Positions 52,392 through 62,971 of a stretch of 64,000 bases of DNA are shown in pieces. Source of the DNA: Paenibacillus sp. Soil787 (GTDB lineage Bacteria > Bacillota > Bacilli > Paenibacillales > NBRC-103111); assembly GCF_001429545.1 (NCBI RefSeq), contig NZ_LMSP01000001.1, forward strand, positions 663,189-727,188. The letters are read 5' to 3'. Under the pieces are notes generated by a model. That model did no database searches. It saw only the letters and a list, made by a program, of their open reading frames with translations, and was not told where the DNA came from. The number at the start of each line of letters is the position of its first letter. Position 1 is the stretch's first letter. The translations under genes were made by a program, and so were the position numbers.

Positions 52392-52420
52392 TAAAAAAGC
52401 TAGGGAGTTAATGCCCTAGC
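52392..52420 (-). terminator. Terminator embedded in the tetR stop
   Basis: On the minus strand GCTAGGG-cattaact-CCCTAGC is followed by six T; the TAG stop of tetR lies in the second arm. It limits read-through into the MFS gene, which has its own operator. Confidence 0.7.
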
Positions 52421-52969
52421 GAATAACCGTACGCTTTCTTCGATAAATTCGTCCAAATCTACGGGGGACATGCTGCTATTGAACGCACCATTATTCATCA
52501 ACATGAAAGCATATGCGTGGATATCAGGTTTTGAACTGATCACTTTACCTTGCTCCGACATGGAAACCAAATAATTCGTTATAAGCTTCTTAAGTTCCTG
52601 AGGATGGCGGTGGGCCTCCTGATATACTTCTGGAGGGAGGCTGCTGCTTCCTTTTTGAATGATCTGAAACAGTTTTCTATTCCGATTCATGAGATTATGA
52701 TACTTTCGACTGATGATAAGAAGGTCCTCATGCAGCTCGCCTGTCAGAGATTCGTTAAAAAGCCTTGTCATCTCTAAGGCATAATGATAACGATTGAAGG
52801 CAGCCGTAAGCAGCTTCTCTTTCGTGCCGAAATGGCGAAATAATGTGACTTCGTTCACTCCGGCCGCCGCAGCGATTTCCTTGGTCGTCGTACCATCATA
52901 ACCTTTTTCTGCCATGAGATTGATTGTGGCTAACAGAAGTTTATCACTTGTACTTGGATTGTTGCTCAT
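52400..52969 (-). CDS. TetR-family repressor
   Basis: 189 residues. HTH TTTKEIAAAAGVNEVTLFRHFGTKEKLL, then a helical ligand domain. It sits upstream of the MFS efflux gene on the same strand, and matching operators lie before both, indicating autoregulation plus control of efflux. Confidence 0.92.
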   Translation of the reverse strand: MSNNPSTSDKLLLATINLMAEKGYDGTTTKEIAAAAGVNEVTLFRHFGTKEKLLTAAFNRYHYALEMTRLFNESLTGELHEDLLIISRKYHNLMNRNRKLFQIIQKGSSSLPPEVYQEAHRHPQELKKLITNYLVSMSEQGKVISSKPDIHAYAFMLMNNGAFNSSMSPVDLDEFIEESVRLFARALTP

Positions 52970-52985
52970 TGATCTACCCTTCTTT

Positions 52986-53007
52986 AATGCAAGTACTTAC
53001 TTACATT
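52986..53007. promoter_or_regulatory. TetR operator before tetR
   Basis: AATGCAAG-TACTTA-CTTACATT: same 8+6+8 plan as 52363-52384 with one mismatch in the symmetry. About 17 bp before the tetR start codon. Confidence 0.65.
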
Positions 53008-53072
53008 ATTATTGTATTAGTGTCATGTTGCAATGTCAAGGACTGGAAGCACAAATTTTTTAGTCAAACAAT

Positions 53073-53109
53073 AAGCTGCCCTTCCGATTTAAATAGCGAA
53101 GGGCAGCTT
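53073..53109. terminator. Hairpin after the MocR gene
   Basis: AAGCTGCCCTTC and its complement form a perfect 12-bp stem; on the minus strand a moderately T-rich sequence follows. It ends the MocR gene. Confidence 0.65.
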
Positions 53110-53126
53110 CCACAATTCTATTCACA

Positions 53127-54563
53127 TTACTGTGTTAATGCATGAAAGGCCTGAGCTAATTTGGAGATGCCAGGAGCGATCTTATCCATAGAGGGACGAG
53201 CAAAGCTTAATCTAAGATATCCGGGCTCAGAGCCAAATACGGTTCCTGGCATAAACACAACTCCTCGTTTGATCGCTTCCTCCAATAACTTCTGATCGTC
53301 AACCTTGTCCTTCATCTTGCACCATAGATTAAGACCTCCTCGAGCTGGGGTAAAGCTGAGTTGATCGGGTAACTCTTGTTGAAGGGATCGGATCATGAGA
53401 TGCTGCTTCAGAGAAAGGGAGTCTCTTAGGAAATGCGTATGTTGATCAAACAATTCCGATCCCAGAAATTTATTAGCAAGCCACTGCGGGACAATGCTTA
53501 GGCCAAAGTCCATCTGCTGGCGAGCATCAGCTAATCGTTGTACGACAGCCTGTGGAGCTACCAACCAACCGATCCGTAATCCTGAAGCTGCAACTTTGGA
53601 TAAGGAACCGACATAGAGAACGGAACCGTGAGTATCGATAGACTTCAACGTATCAGGAGGAGAATGATCAAAGGAAGTAAGGCTGAACGGATCATCTTCT
53701 ACGATGGGTATACCGAGTTCAGCAGCGATCTTCAGCAAGGACTCTCTTTTAGATGAATGAAGGATCGTCCCAGTTGGGTTCTGATAGTTCGGATTCAAAA
53801 AAATCATACGTATGCGATGTTGGCGGTACAAAGTCATAATGTCTTCGGGATCGATGCCATTTTCTTTCACGGGTAAGCGATAAATGCGAAGCCCGGCAGA
53901 TTGGAACATGGACAAAGAATAGTAATAGGACGGATCTTCAATCGCAACCGCATCCCCAGGAGCTAACAAACATTGCATAATCAAATAAAGAGATTGCTGT
54001 GAGCCGGAAGTGATAAGGATGGAAGCTTCCGTCGCTCGAATACGTAATCTTTCCTCCAGAAAACCCACAAGCGTCTCTCTAAGCGGCAAATACCCACTCG
54101 GATCGTCATATCCTAAGTACGCTTCGAAAGGAATGTTCCTCATTAATTGCTTAATCGACTCATTGGGGAATAAGTCTGCAGATAACTCGCCACTAGCAAA
54201 GTCAATGATCGATTCCCTTTCACGTAGAACCTCACGGACTCGACGGATATAGGGAAGGTTGGGAGCAAATGTGCCGCCTTCCACATATTGACGCCAATTG
54301 GGTGTTAAATTGGGCCTAATACCCCAAATATGGTTGCTGACCATGGTACCGCTTCCGCTGATACTTTCCACTATTCCTCTTGCACGTAATTCCTCATAAG
54401 CCTGTATGACCGTGCTTCGGTTTACTTCCAGTCGTTCGGCTAGCTTACGTTCAGAAGGCAAGAAACTTCCGGGCGGATATTCGCCATGTATAATACTCCT
54501 CTCCATCTCATCTGAGATCTGTTGATAGAGAGGTTTTTTACTCGTTCGGTCAGGTTTGCGCAT
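53127..54563 (-). CDS. MocR-type regulator (GntR HTH fused to aminotransferase)
   Basis: 478 residues. N-terminal GntR winged helix (PLYQQISDEMERSIIHGEYPP, LPSERKLAERLEVNRSTV), then a fold-type-I aminotransferase domain with the PLP lysine region VLYVGSLSKVAASGLRIGW. Such proteins use PLP or an amino acid-PLP adduct to control vitamin B6 or amino-acid genes. ATG 54563 has GGTGG upstream; the ATG at 54575 has no ribosome site. No obvious target adjacent; the sulfur genes beyond 54792 are separately transcribed. Confidence 0.9.
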   Translation of the reverse strand: MRKPDRTSKKPLYQQISDEMERSIIHGEYPPGSFLPSERKLAERLEVNRSTVIQAYEELRARGIVESISGSGTMVSNHIWGIRPNLTPNWRQYVEGGTFAPNLPYIRRVREVLRERESIIDFASGELSADLFPNESIKQLMRNIPFEAYLGYDDPSGYLPLRETLVGFLEERLRIRATEASILITSGSQQSLYLIMQCLLAPGDAVAIEDPSYYYSLSMFQSAGLRIYRLPVKENGIDPEDIMTLYRQHRIRMIFLNPNYQNPTGTILHSSKRESLLKIAAELGIPIVEDDPFSLTSFDHSPPDTLKSIDTHGSVLYVGSLSKVAASGLRIGWLVAPQAVVQRLADARQQMDFGLSIVPQWLANKFLGSELFDQHTHFLRDSLSLKQHLMIRSLQQELPDQLSFTPARGGLNLWCKMKDKVDDQKLLEEAIKRGVVFMPGTVFGSEPGYLRLSFARPSMDKIAPGISKLAQAFHALTQ

Positions 54564-54791
54564 GTATACCACCATCTTAGAGAAATATCAATTTATTCCA
54601 TAGTATAATATAGTTCATGAATTCGTTGTTGAACTCTCGAGTAGAATATTTGACAAACTCGCTAATCTTTTCATAATGGTGGGGATAAAATGGGCAAGAA
54701 TGAAGCAAGGGTCTGGTTATTATTCACAGAATAATTGGAAAATATTCCAAGCTTTTAGCTGTGGAGAACCCTTTATTCCATCACATTGTCA

Positions 54792-56105
<1,314 letters not shown>

Positions 56106-56141
56106 TCATAATATTTTACTTATATATATTTGGGGGCGCTT

Positions 56142-56969
56142 ATGAATACGAAACACTTGTCCTTGTTCATGCAAGTTATTAAAAAGGGGAGCATTACTCA
56201 AGTTGCCAAGGAAACCTATGTGAGCCAACCTGCGATTTCCATGCGGCTTAAGCGTTTAGAGCAGGAAGTAGGAGTTCCCCTGTTTACGGTGGTTGGCCGG
56301 GATATCGCTGTGACGGATGCAGGACTTACTCTGATGGAATATGCAGAGACCATGCTGTCCTTGGAAGGGCAGATTTATCGGGCCATGGAGGAATATCGCC
56401 TAGGGAACCGAGGCAAAATCATTGTAGCCGCCTCCCAGGTAGTCGCCACTTATTTGTTACCGAAAATCATGTATTCGTTTACTCAAACCTATTCCGATAT
56501 CACCGTAGAACTGCAAACAAGAACGGATGAGGAAATTGAGCGATTAGTCAGAATGGGCAGCATTGATATCGGAATGACGCTGCAGCCGCCAGATGACCAT
56601 TTTTCATTTCGAGTCACGCCATTTGCTCAGGAGCGATTGATAGGTATTCAACCTTCGTTGTCATTCCATAGCCGAAAGATGATCGTTCCTCGTGATATTG
56701 AATCCTTACCTATAAGCGATACATGGGATATGGAGATCATGCATCTCGACTCCACCGAGACCGTTAAACAATTTGTGATTCAGGGAATGGGGTACGGAGT
56801 GATCCTGGAATCAGCAGCCGGTTTTGAGCTATCTTATGGGAGGCTGCAGCCATGGACAACGTTCACTCCAATACCCGTCGTAGCGAGTGTTATTACACGG
56901 CCTGCCGAGCGTCTGTCCAACAGCGTTTGGTATTTCTTGAATCATTTAAGGAATGGAGAGGACGGATGA
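56142..56969 (+). CDS. LysR-family transcriptional regulator
   Basis: 275 residues from ATG 56142 (GGGGG upstream). HTH GSITQVAKETYVSQPAISMRLKRLEQEVGVPLF is classical; the effector domain follows (VVATYLLPKIMYSFTQTYSDI, IDIGMTL). Divergent from the desulfurase gene and upstream of the permease and cystine ABC genes, so it may control one or both. Shorter than the usual about 300 residues, mainly in the effector domain. Confidence 0.88.
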   Translation: MNTKHLSLFMQVIKKGSITQVAKETYVSQPAISMRLKRLEQEVGVPLFTVVGRDIAVTDAGLTLMEYAETMLSLEGQIYRAMEEYRLGNRGKIIVAASQVVATYLLPKIMYSFTQTYSDITVELQTRTDEEIERLVRMGSIDIGMTLQPPDDHFSFRVTPFAQERLIGIQPSLSFHSRKMIVPRDIESLPISDTWDMEIMHLDSTETVKQFVIQGMGYGVILESAAGFELSYGRLQPWTTFTPIPVVASVITRPAERLSNSVWYFLNHLRNGEDG

Positions 56970-57109
56970 GACAAGCAAGAATGGCGGGATTGGTTGGGGA
57001 AGAAATCTCGAAATTGGGTGGTTACTTGCCCATGACGCTAAGCTACTATTAGGTAAATGAGTAGTCACATTCTCATAGAAAATAACGAAATGATAGATTG
57101 GTGAGGTAT

Positions 57110-58297
57110 ATGTCAGCTCTGAATACACAAAACCTATCGACCGGTGTTATGTCATCTTTGATGGCCTGCACGAGCGGCGCCATCATGATCATAAATTGTG
57201 CGGAAACAGCGGGATTTAGCCGCTCGCAGCTTATTTCCTGGTTGTTCTGTGTTTACTGCTTAGGCGGCATTCTAAATTTGGTATTGACGTGGACATACAA
57301 GATCCCTTTTGCTGGGGCACACTCGATCACGGCTGTTGCTTATCTAAGCACGGTTGTCGATCAATTTAATTTGAGTGAATTGGCAGGCGGTTTCATTATG
57401 GCGGGTGGACTTATCGCTGTATTCGGCTTTACGGGATTATTCAGTAAAGCGTTGGATTTTATCCCTAAGCCTTTCATTGATGCAATGCTAGCCGGTCTGG
57501 TTCTTCAATATGTGGTGAATATCATTCCGGCGTTAAAGCATTCACCTCTGATTGGCGGAATGGCCATTTTAGGTTTTTTTATAACACCCAAAATTTCGAA
57601 ATCAATCCCTCAGCTACTAGGAGTGATCCTTTTCGGGGTGTTGGGGCTTGTCATCGGGCATGATTTTCAGGCAGTCCCGGAAGCTTCCAAATTTGCTTTA
57701 CCCCATATCATTATTCCTTCCTTTACCATGCACAGTTTCTTCTCGATTGCAATTCCGCTTGCCGTTCTGATTTTGACTAACGATATTGCCGTGGCTTTAG
57801 CTGCTTTGAAGAAAAATGATTATCAGCCTCCAGTTAACCAGACGCTTATACTTTCAGGGATTGGCACGCTAATCGCCGGTTTTTTTGGTGGTCATGCCGT
57901 GAACATTGGTGGGATGATGACAGCGCTGTGCAGCAGTAAGGAAGCAGGTCCGAAAGAATATCGGATAGGTGCGGCACTAGTTTCCGGGGGACTAGTCACT
58001 TTATTCGGTTTATTTGCATGGAAAGTCATTGTGATTATTGAAATGCTCCCTTCCGCTTTTATTACGATGCTATCAGGATTTGCCCTCCTGGCAGTATTGT
58101 TAAATAGCATGCAAGCTGCGTTCTCGGAGTCGTCTTATCGATATTCGACGCTGTTTACTTTTCTAATCGCGATTTCCAACGTCTCATTTATTGGGGTATC
58201 CTCGCCTGTATGGTCTTTGCTGGTAGGGATCATTTCAGCGCAAATTTTCGGTGAAGGAAAGTTCAACAAGAGAACAGTACGGGGAAGGCAGATTTAA
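57110..58297 (+). CDS. BenE-like permease
   Basis: 395 residues, about 12 hydrophobic segments. FAGAHSITAVAYLS, PKPFIDAMLAGLV, AVALAALKKNDYQPPVN and GGHAVNIGGMMTALCSS match the benzoate/H+ symporter (BenE) family. Start: ATG 57110 lies close behind GGTGAGG; an in-frame TTG at 57098 is possible. The substrate is not known; given the neighbours it may be a sulfur-containing or aromatic acid. Confidence 0.82.
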   Translation: MSALNTQNLSTGVMSSLMACTSGAIMIINCAETAGFSRSQLISWLFCVYCLGGILNLVLTWTYKIPFAGAHSITAVAYLSTVVDQFNLSELAGGFIMAGGLIAVFGFTGLFSKALDFIPKPFIDAMLAGLVLQYVVNIIPALKHSPLIGGMAILGFFITPKISKSIPQLLGVILFGVLGLVIGHDFQAVPEASKFALPHIIIPSFTMHSFFSIAIPLAVLILTNDIAVALAALKKNDYQPPVNQTLILSGIGTLIAGFFGGHAVNIGGMMTALCSSKEAGPKEYRIGAALVSGGLVTLFGLFAWKVIVIIEMLPSAFITMLSGFALLAVLLNSMQAAFSESSYRYSTLFTFLIAISNVSFIGVSSPVWSLLVGIISAQIFGEGKFNKRTVRGRQI

Positions 58298-58412
58298 TGG
58301 GCGTCGCATCAGTAATTTAATCCAACTGAAACAGTAGGAATATTTCTTGACTGAATAAAGTTAGTAGTGATAAGATGACAAAAGTTCAAATAAACAACAT
58401 GGAGGTCTTCAA

Positions 58413-59270
58413 ATGAAAAAACAATATCTATCGGCGGGCATGCTGCTTCTAGCGAGCTCTCTTATATTTACTGCATGCGGAACAAAAGAAACGGCTAATA
58501 AACCATCTCCATCTGCGGCAGCAACCAAAGAAGCAGCGGCGAAAGAAACACCCGGACAAGCAACTCAAAACTTGTTGGGTACGATCAAAGCAAATGGGAA
58601 GATTCGTATAGGAACGGAAGGGACTTACGCACCTTTCACGTTCCATGACAAGGATGGGAAATTAACAGGGTTCGATGTAGAGATTGCTCAAGAAATCGCT
58701 AAGAAAATTGGTGTTCAAGCCGAATTCATCGAAACCAAATGGGATGGCATGTTTGCTGGGCTGGATTCCAAACGATTTGATATTGTTGTGAACGAAGTTA
58801 CCATTAAAGAAGACCGTAAAGTGAAATACGATTTCTCAGATCCATATATTGTGTCTAAATCCGTTTTGATTGTACACAAAGACAATAAAGATATTAAAAA
58901 ATTAACTGATTTGAAAGGTAAAAAAGCAGGGCAATCATTAACAAGCAACTTAACCGAGATTGCTAAATCCAATGGTGCAGAGATTGTACAAACCGACGGA
59001 TTTAATCAAGCCATCGATCTGCTGCTGTCCAAACGTATTGATGCCACCATTAATGATGGGCTGTCTTACCTGGATTTGAAAAAACAAAAACCGGATGTAG
59101 CTATTCAAGTCGTCGATGAGACCAAGGAAGCATCGCAAAGTGCCGTTTTGTTAAACAAGGGTAATCAAGAGCTTGTTGATGCGGTTAATGTAGCATTGGC
59201 TGATTTGAAGAAAGATGGAACCTATCTCAAAATTTCCGAAAAATACTTTGGCCAAGACGTATCGAAGTAG
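58413..59270 (+). CDS. Cystine/polar amino-acid ABC transporter, substrate-binding lipoprotein
   Basis: 285 residues. Lipobox LIFTAC (Cys22), a Lys/Ala/Thr-rich linker, then family-3 solute-binding fold: GKIRIGTEGTYAPFTFHDKDGKLTGFDVEIAQEI, GLDSKRFDIVVNEVTI. Closest in pattern to TcyA/TcyJ cystine binders. Own promoter region (TTGACT at about 58346) and GGAGG ribosome site. First of a three-gene operon. Confidence 0.9.
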   Translation: MKKQYLSAGMLLLASSLIFTACGTKETANKPSPSAAATKEAAAKETPGQATQNLLGTIKANGKIRIGTEGTYAPFTFHDKDGKLTGFDVEIAQEIAKKIGVQAEFIETKWDGMFAGLDSKRFDIVVNEVTIKEDRKVKYDFSDPYIVSKSVLIVHKDNKDIKKLTDLKGKKAGQSLTSNLTEIAKSNGAEIVQTDGFNQAIDLLLSKRIDATINDGLSYLDLKKQKPDVAIQVVDETKEASQSAVLLNKGNQELVDAVNVALADLKKDGTYLKISEKYFGQDVSK

Positions 59271-59281
59271 GGTTATCTAAC

Positions 59282-59950
59282 ATGGACGATAGAAAATGGC
59301 ATATCTTCATAGACTCATTCCTTCCCCTGCTTAAGGCAGGGGTTGCTTTTACAGTACCTTTGACTTTAATCGCATTTACACTGGGGATTTGTCTTGCCTT
59401 GGTAACCGCATTAATTCGTATTTCTGATATTAAACCTCTTGTTCAGGCAGCACGTTTTTACGTGTGGATCATTCGGGGCACGCCTTTGCTGGTGCAGTTG
59501 TTTATTATTTTTTATGGACTGCCAAGTATCGGGATTACACTGGATGCTTTCCCATCAGCTGTTATAGGATTTACCTTAAGTATTGGCGCCTATGGATCTG
59601 AGATTATTCGTGGAGCTCTGCTCTCGACACCAAAGGGACAATGGGAAGCATCCTATTCGCTCGGAATGACTAAGCTTCAAGCGCTGCGGGTCATCATATT
59701 GCCCCAAGCCATTCGTATTTCGATTCCATCACTTTTTAACTCGTTCATAAGCTTGGTGAAAGACACCTCACTCGCAGCTACTGTCACGGTGACGGAAATG
59801 TTTCAAAAAGCTCAGCAAATTACGGCTACCGTTTATGAACCCTTATTGCTTTATTGTGAAGCTGCACTCATTTATCTAGTGCTTAGTACAATTCTTTCAA
59901 ATATTCAAGGTCGTTTGGAGAAAAAGTTTGACCTTCATACGGCTAGATAG
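59282..59950 (+). CDS. Polar amino-acid (cystine) ABC transporter permease
   Basis: 222 residues, HisM/TcyB type. [20 protein letters not shown] is the family motif, and the EAA loop is [26 protein letters not shown]. 11 nt after the binding-protein gene. Confidence 0.92.
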   Translation: MDDRKWHIFIDSFLPLLKAGVAFTVPLTLIAFTLGICLALVTALIRISDIKPLVQAARFYVWIIRGTPLLVQLFIIFYGLPSIGITLDAFPSAVIGFTLSIGAYGSEIIRGALLSTPKGQWEASYSLGMTKLQALRVIILPQAIRISIPSLFNSFISLVKDTSLAATVTVTEMFQKAQQITATVYEPLLLYCEAALIYLVLSTILSNIQGRLEKKFDLHTAR

Positions 59951-59960
59951 TGGTGGATGT

Positions 59961-60713
59961 ATGATTACAATCAACAATCTATTCAAGGCCTTCGGTTCTC
60001 AGCAGGTGTTAAAAGGTATCAATATTGCCTTAGAGAGAGGCAAAGTGATGGTTGTCATCGGTCCCTCCGGCTCCGGGAAATCTACCTTGCTTCGTTCTAT
60101 TAACGCTCTAGAAATTCCTGATAAAGGCACAATTGAGGTAGGGAACGCTCATCTTACATTTACTGAAAAAGATAAGCCAAAACAGAGTGAGATCCTCGCT
60201 TTAAGGAAAAAGACAGGGATGGTTTTTCAGTCCTATCATTTATTTCCTCATTTAACGGTATTACAAAATGTGACGGCAGCTCAGGTCGTTGTGAAGAAAA
60301 GAAGCAGGCAAGAGGCTAAAAGTAAAGCGGTCGAACTGCTTAGGAAGGTCGGTTTAGAGGACAAGGCTAGCTCTTATCCGCATCAGCTTTCCGGAGGACA
60401 ACAGCAGCGAGTAGGTATAGCCCGAGCATTGGCCGTAGATCCCGAAGTGCTCTTATTTGATGAGCCAACTTCCGCCTTAGACCCTGAGCTTGTGGGGGAA
60501 GTGCTTAAAGTCATGAAAGACTTGGCCGTGGAAGGTATGACTATGATGATTGTTACGCATGAAATGCAATTCGCTAAGGAAGTAGCGGATACGGTTGTCT
60601 TTATGAACGATGGCAGTATTATTGAGCAGGGTACTCCCGATTCTTTGTTTAATCATCCTGAACAAGATAGAACAAGATTGTTTTTATCTAGACTTAGCGG
60701 GGCAAGCAACTAA
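59961..60713 (+). CDS. Polar amino-acid (cystine) ABC transporter ATPase
   Basis: 250 residues. Walker [10 protein letters not shown], signature LSGGQQQR, Walker B VLLFDEP, switch His in [11 protein letters not shown] 59961 with GGTGGATG upstream; 10 nt after the permease stop. The insert [20 protein letters not shown] before the Q loop is characteristic of TcyC/YxeO-type cystine importers. Confidence 0.92.
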   Translation: MITINNLFKAFGSQQVLKGINIALERGKVMVVIGPSGSGKSTLLRSINALEIPDKGTIEVGNAHLTFTEKDKPKQSEILALRKKTGMVFQSYHLFPHLTVLQNVTAAQVVVKKRSRQEAKSKAVELLRKVGLEDKASSYPHQLSGGQQQRVGIARALAVDPEVLLFDEPTSALDPELVGEVLKVMKDLAVEGMTMMIVTHEMQFAKEVADTVVFMNDGSIIEQGTPDSLFNHPEQDRTRLFLSRLSGASN

Positions 60714-60746
60714 TAATAGCTATTTGCCATAAGGCTAGGATGAACG

Positions 60747-60786
60747 ATACTAGGGCTGCTGGATCTTTCGGCAGTCTATTTTTATT
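60747..60786 (+). terminator. Probable intrinsic terminator of the ABC operon
   Basis: GGCTGC pairs with GCAGTC (one G-U) and a T-rich tail (TATTTTTATTTTT) follows. Confidence 0.55.
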
Positions 60787-60826
60787 TTTCAAGATGCTGC
60801 TCTCTAAATTGAGAGGGGGAAGTACT

Positions 60827-61038
60827 ATGAAATTTCCGAAAAGGTTTAGGGGAGAGAAATTAATAATACTAGGATTGCCTATTTGCAGGACTTCCTCACA
60901 CCTATTCAACTTGAGCTAAGACGGCTGAATGCCGGGGAGAATGGCTACCTCGAAGGGTATTATCACAAGGGGATTTTGGCTGGCGATAAATGGGTTTATC
61001 TAATCCAAACGTCCAAGCAATCATGGGCAACTGAATAA
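60827..61038 (+). pseudogene. Frameshifted small ORF of unknown function
   Basis: ATG 60827 with GAGAGGGGGA upstream starts MKFPKRFRGEK, then a -1 frameshift is needed to continue as RIAYLQDFLTPIQLELRR, LNAGENGYLEGYYHKGIL and AGDKWVYLIQTSK to a stop at 61036. The second part has the look of a real coding sequence. About 70 residues if repaired. No family recognised. Confidence 0.35.
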
Positions 61039-61157
61039 TCATAAAAAACAGGACTTTCCTTTGTCTTTTTAGGACATTTGAGAAGGTCTTTTTCATAGGA
61101 ATTGATCCTTATTTATGCAATAATATAATCACGTTAAAGCTTAAAAGGAGAAAAAAC

Positions 61158-61355
61158 ATGCCCAAACAACGTAAACTGGTAGAAGCTTCTGACTTTGAAA
61201 GGATGCGGGTATTTCGACAGCCCATCTCAATCTTTATACAAGGTGAACAAATAGGTGAAAATGTTATCATTCAATCTCATGATGACGAATTAGTTGTAAG
61301 CACCACTGGAGAAAAATTCGTGAAGGCAAATTGTGATTTTCTAAGTAAAAGATAG
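61158..61355 (+). CDS. Small hypothetical protein, 65 residues
   Basis: AAAAGGAG precedes the ATG. FRQPISIFIQGEQIGENVII and SHDDELVVSTTGEKFVKA suggest a small all-beta barrel-like domain. I do not recognise the family. Single gene; the next coding segment is a broken phosphoesterase. Confidence 0.65.
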   Translation: MPKQRKLVEASDFERMRVFRQPISIFIQGEQIGENVIIQSHDDELVVSTTGEKFVKANCDFLSKR

Positions 61356-61405
61356 TCATACTCGAAAGGATTGATTAATACCAAAAACGCAAAGGCGTGA
61401 AATAA

Positions 61406-61838
61406 ATGGCGGAGCATTTCAATGAGGAGCAATACGAAAAGCCGATTGTCAAATTCATCGTCATTACAGATACACATGTTAAAGATAATGTAGAAGGCGT
61501 GCATTCGCTGAATTTCATCCATGCTTTACGGGATATCAGGGAAGCTTCACCCGATAGTCAGGGCATTATGCATATTGGTCATGTGACTAACAATGGCAAG
61601 CAAAAAGAGTTTGAAACAATGACACGAATTTTGAAGGATCATAGCGCATATAAGAACCAATTCGGCTAGTCAGCCGGATGGGAGACTCGTATTCACTGAT
61701 CTGAATCTTCCAGTGGGATCTTATGATATCATTTATTTGGGAGAAATGTTGAATACAGAGCTGGTTCGAATATCTTTTGAGGTTATTTCTGATGCAAATG
61801 AGGTGGCAAGTTTCTTGCTTCCTCTTTTTTTAACATAA
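61406..61838 (+). pseudogene. Calcineurin-like metallophosphoesterase, internally deleted
   Basis: The N-terminal part (61406-61669) has FIVITDTHVKDN (metal motif DxH) and GIMHIGHVTNNGKQKEFE, where the expected Asp of GDxTNNG is His. It stops after 87 residues; in another frame from 61671 the C-terminal beta domain continues as QPDGRLVFTDLNLPVGSY and DIIYLGEMLNTELVRISFEV to a stop at 61836. Most of the catalytic core is missing, so the gene is dead. Confidence 0.75.
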
Positions 61839-61839
61839 T

Positions 61840-61883
61840 AGAAAGTAAAAGTTTCAAGGTAGAGCTAGTGGTACACCCTTTCT
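61840..61883. repeat. 44-bp dispersed element, copy 2
   Basis: AGAAAGTAAAAGTTTCAAGG...CCCTTTCT, same length and ends as 45656-45699. It abuts the stop of the broken phosphoesterase gene. Confidence 0.6.
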
Positions 61884-62186
61884 AGTTTTTTAGCTCCAAA
61901 CAGGAGATTTTGTGACAAATAGGTTCGAATTGTTGTACAAACTACAACTTTTACTAACAAAATAGCCTTTTGGCATGTGAATTGTTGCAGAATCTACAAC
62001 ATTGGTAATCACGATAGTTGATCGAAATCGAAGTTGCCAAGTTAACTGTGGTTAAAGCTTATTTTGGGCACTTTGAACTCATTCTATCGAAGTAGATGCC
62101 CCCGGCGAATACCGAATAATGGAGCCATCTTGTAGAACAGAAGAGGGGGGTGTGAGGGTGGAAAGGCGCTTTGCGGTGGGCCGCCT

Positions 62187-62235
62187 TTGAAGTCGTGTTT
62201 ATACCGCATAATAAATTAACAAAACACGACTTCAA
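62187..62235. repeat. Inverted repeat with 14-bp arms
   Basis: TTGAAGTCGTGTTT (62187-62200) and AAACACGACTTCAA (62222-62235), 21-nt loop. No T tail. The surrounding 61884-62410 has no recognisable gene. Confidence 0.6.
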
Positions 62236-62410
62236 CAGCGGTTGGAACCCCACATCCATTCCTCTCCGTGCTCAAAATGTATGGGTTTGCATGCATAAGG
62301 ACCTTCAGGGTAATCTTCCCTAGCAGTTTTTTTAACGGACTCGGATATGGGCAGCCTTTTTCTCTACAGCTACAATAAGAGAAGAGATTAATACGAAGGA
62401 GCCTCTTTCA

Positions 62411-62554
62411 ATGTTAGCTAACTTTCCGATAAAAGGGCCAAATGGCGTAAGATTTGCGTATTTCACAGATATGGATGGGCAACATAACTCGGCTATTACG
62501 GTAACTGAGCAAGGAGAAGTATGGATCAGAACCCTTGAAATTTCCAAAGAATAA
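62411..62554 (+). CDS. Small hypothetical protein, 47 residues
   Basis: GAAGGAGCC stands about 10 nt before ATG 62411. Sequence LANFPIKGPNGVRFAYFTD, then MDGQHNSAITVTEQGEVW; predicted mainly beta. I do not know the family, but the ribosome site and composition favour a real gene. Lies among decayed genes. Confidence 0.5.
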   Translation: MLANFPIKGPNGVRFAYFTDMDGQHNSAITVTEQGEVWIRTLEISKE

Positions 62555-62563
62555 CCTGGATAT

Positions 62564-62971
62564 ATGTATGAAAATTTTACGGCTATCCCAAGTCCCGAAT
62601 GGATTGAAAAATCAGTGATTTATGAGCTTCATATCAGGGCGTTTACCGATGATGGTTTTAATGGGCTAACAGACAAAATCGATTATTTCAAAAATTTGGG
62701 AATAAATACACTTTGGCTGATGCCTTTCAACGAAGTTGGACATGAAGGAAGATTAGGTAAATATGGCGACCCCTACGCAGAACGATTTTATAGTTTTATA
62801 ACTCTTATAAGTACAGCTTTCCAAGAAATGCTTTACGAACCATCCAGCATTTTGGAAGGGCGAACTAACGTTCATTCGCAATTCGGAAGAATTGGTTTTA
62901 TCATTATGAAACAATCATATATAGATTGTCCAAATAGAAAAAGATTTATCAAGTTTGTTTTGATACAGTAA
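62564..62971 (+). pseudogene. Alpha-amylase family (GH13) N-terminal fragment
   Basis: PEWIEKSVIYELHIRAFTDD, GLTDKIDYFKNLGINTLWLMP and GKYGDPYA are the first beta/alpha units of a GH13 barrel. After about residue 76 (about 62792) the family sequence ends and the frame runs on into unrelated residues, reaching into the end of the minus-strand MFS gene. The catalytic Asp/Glu/Asp are absent. No ribosome site before the ATG. Clear truncation. Confidence 0.7.
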
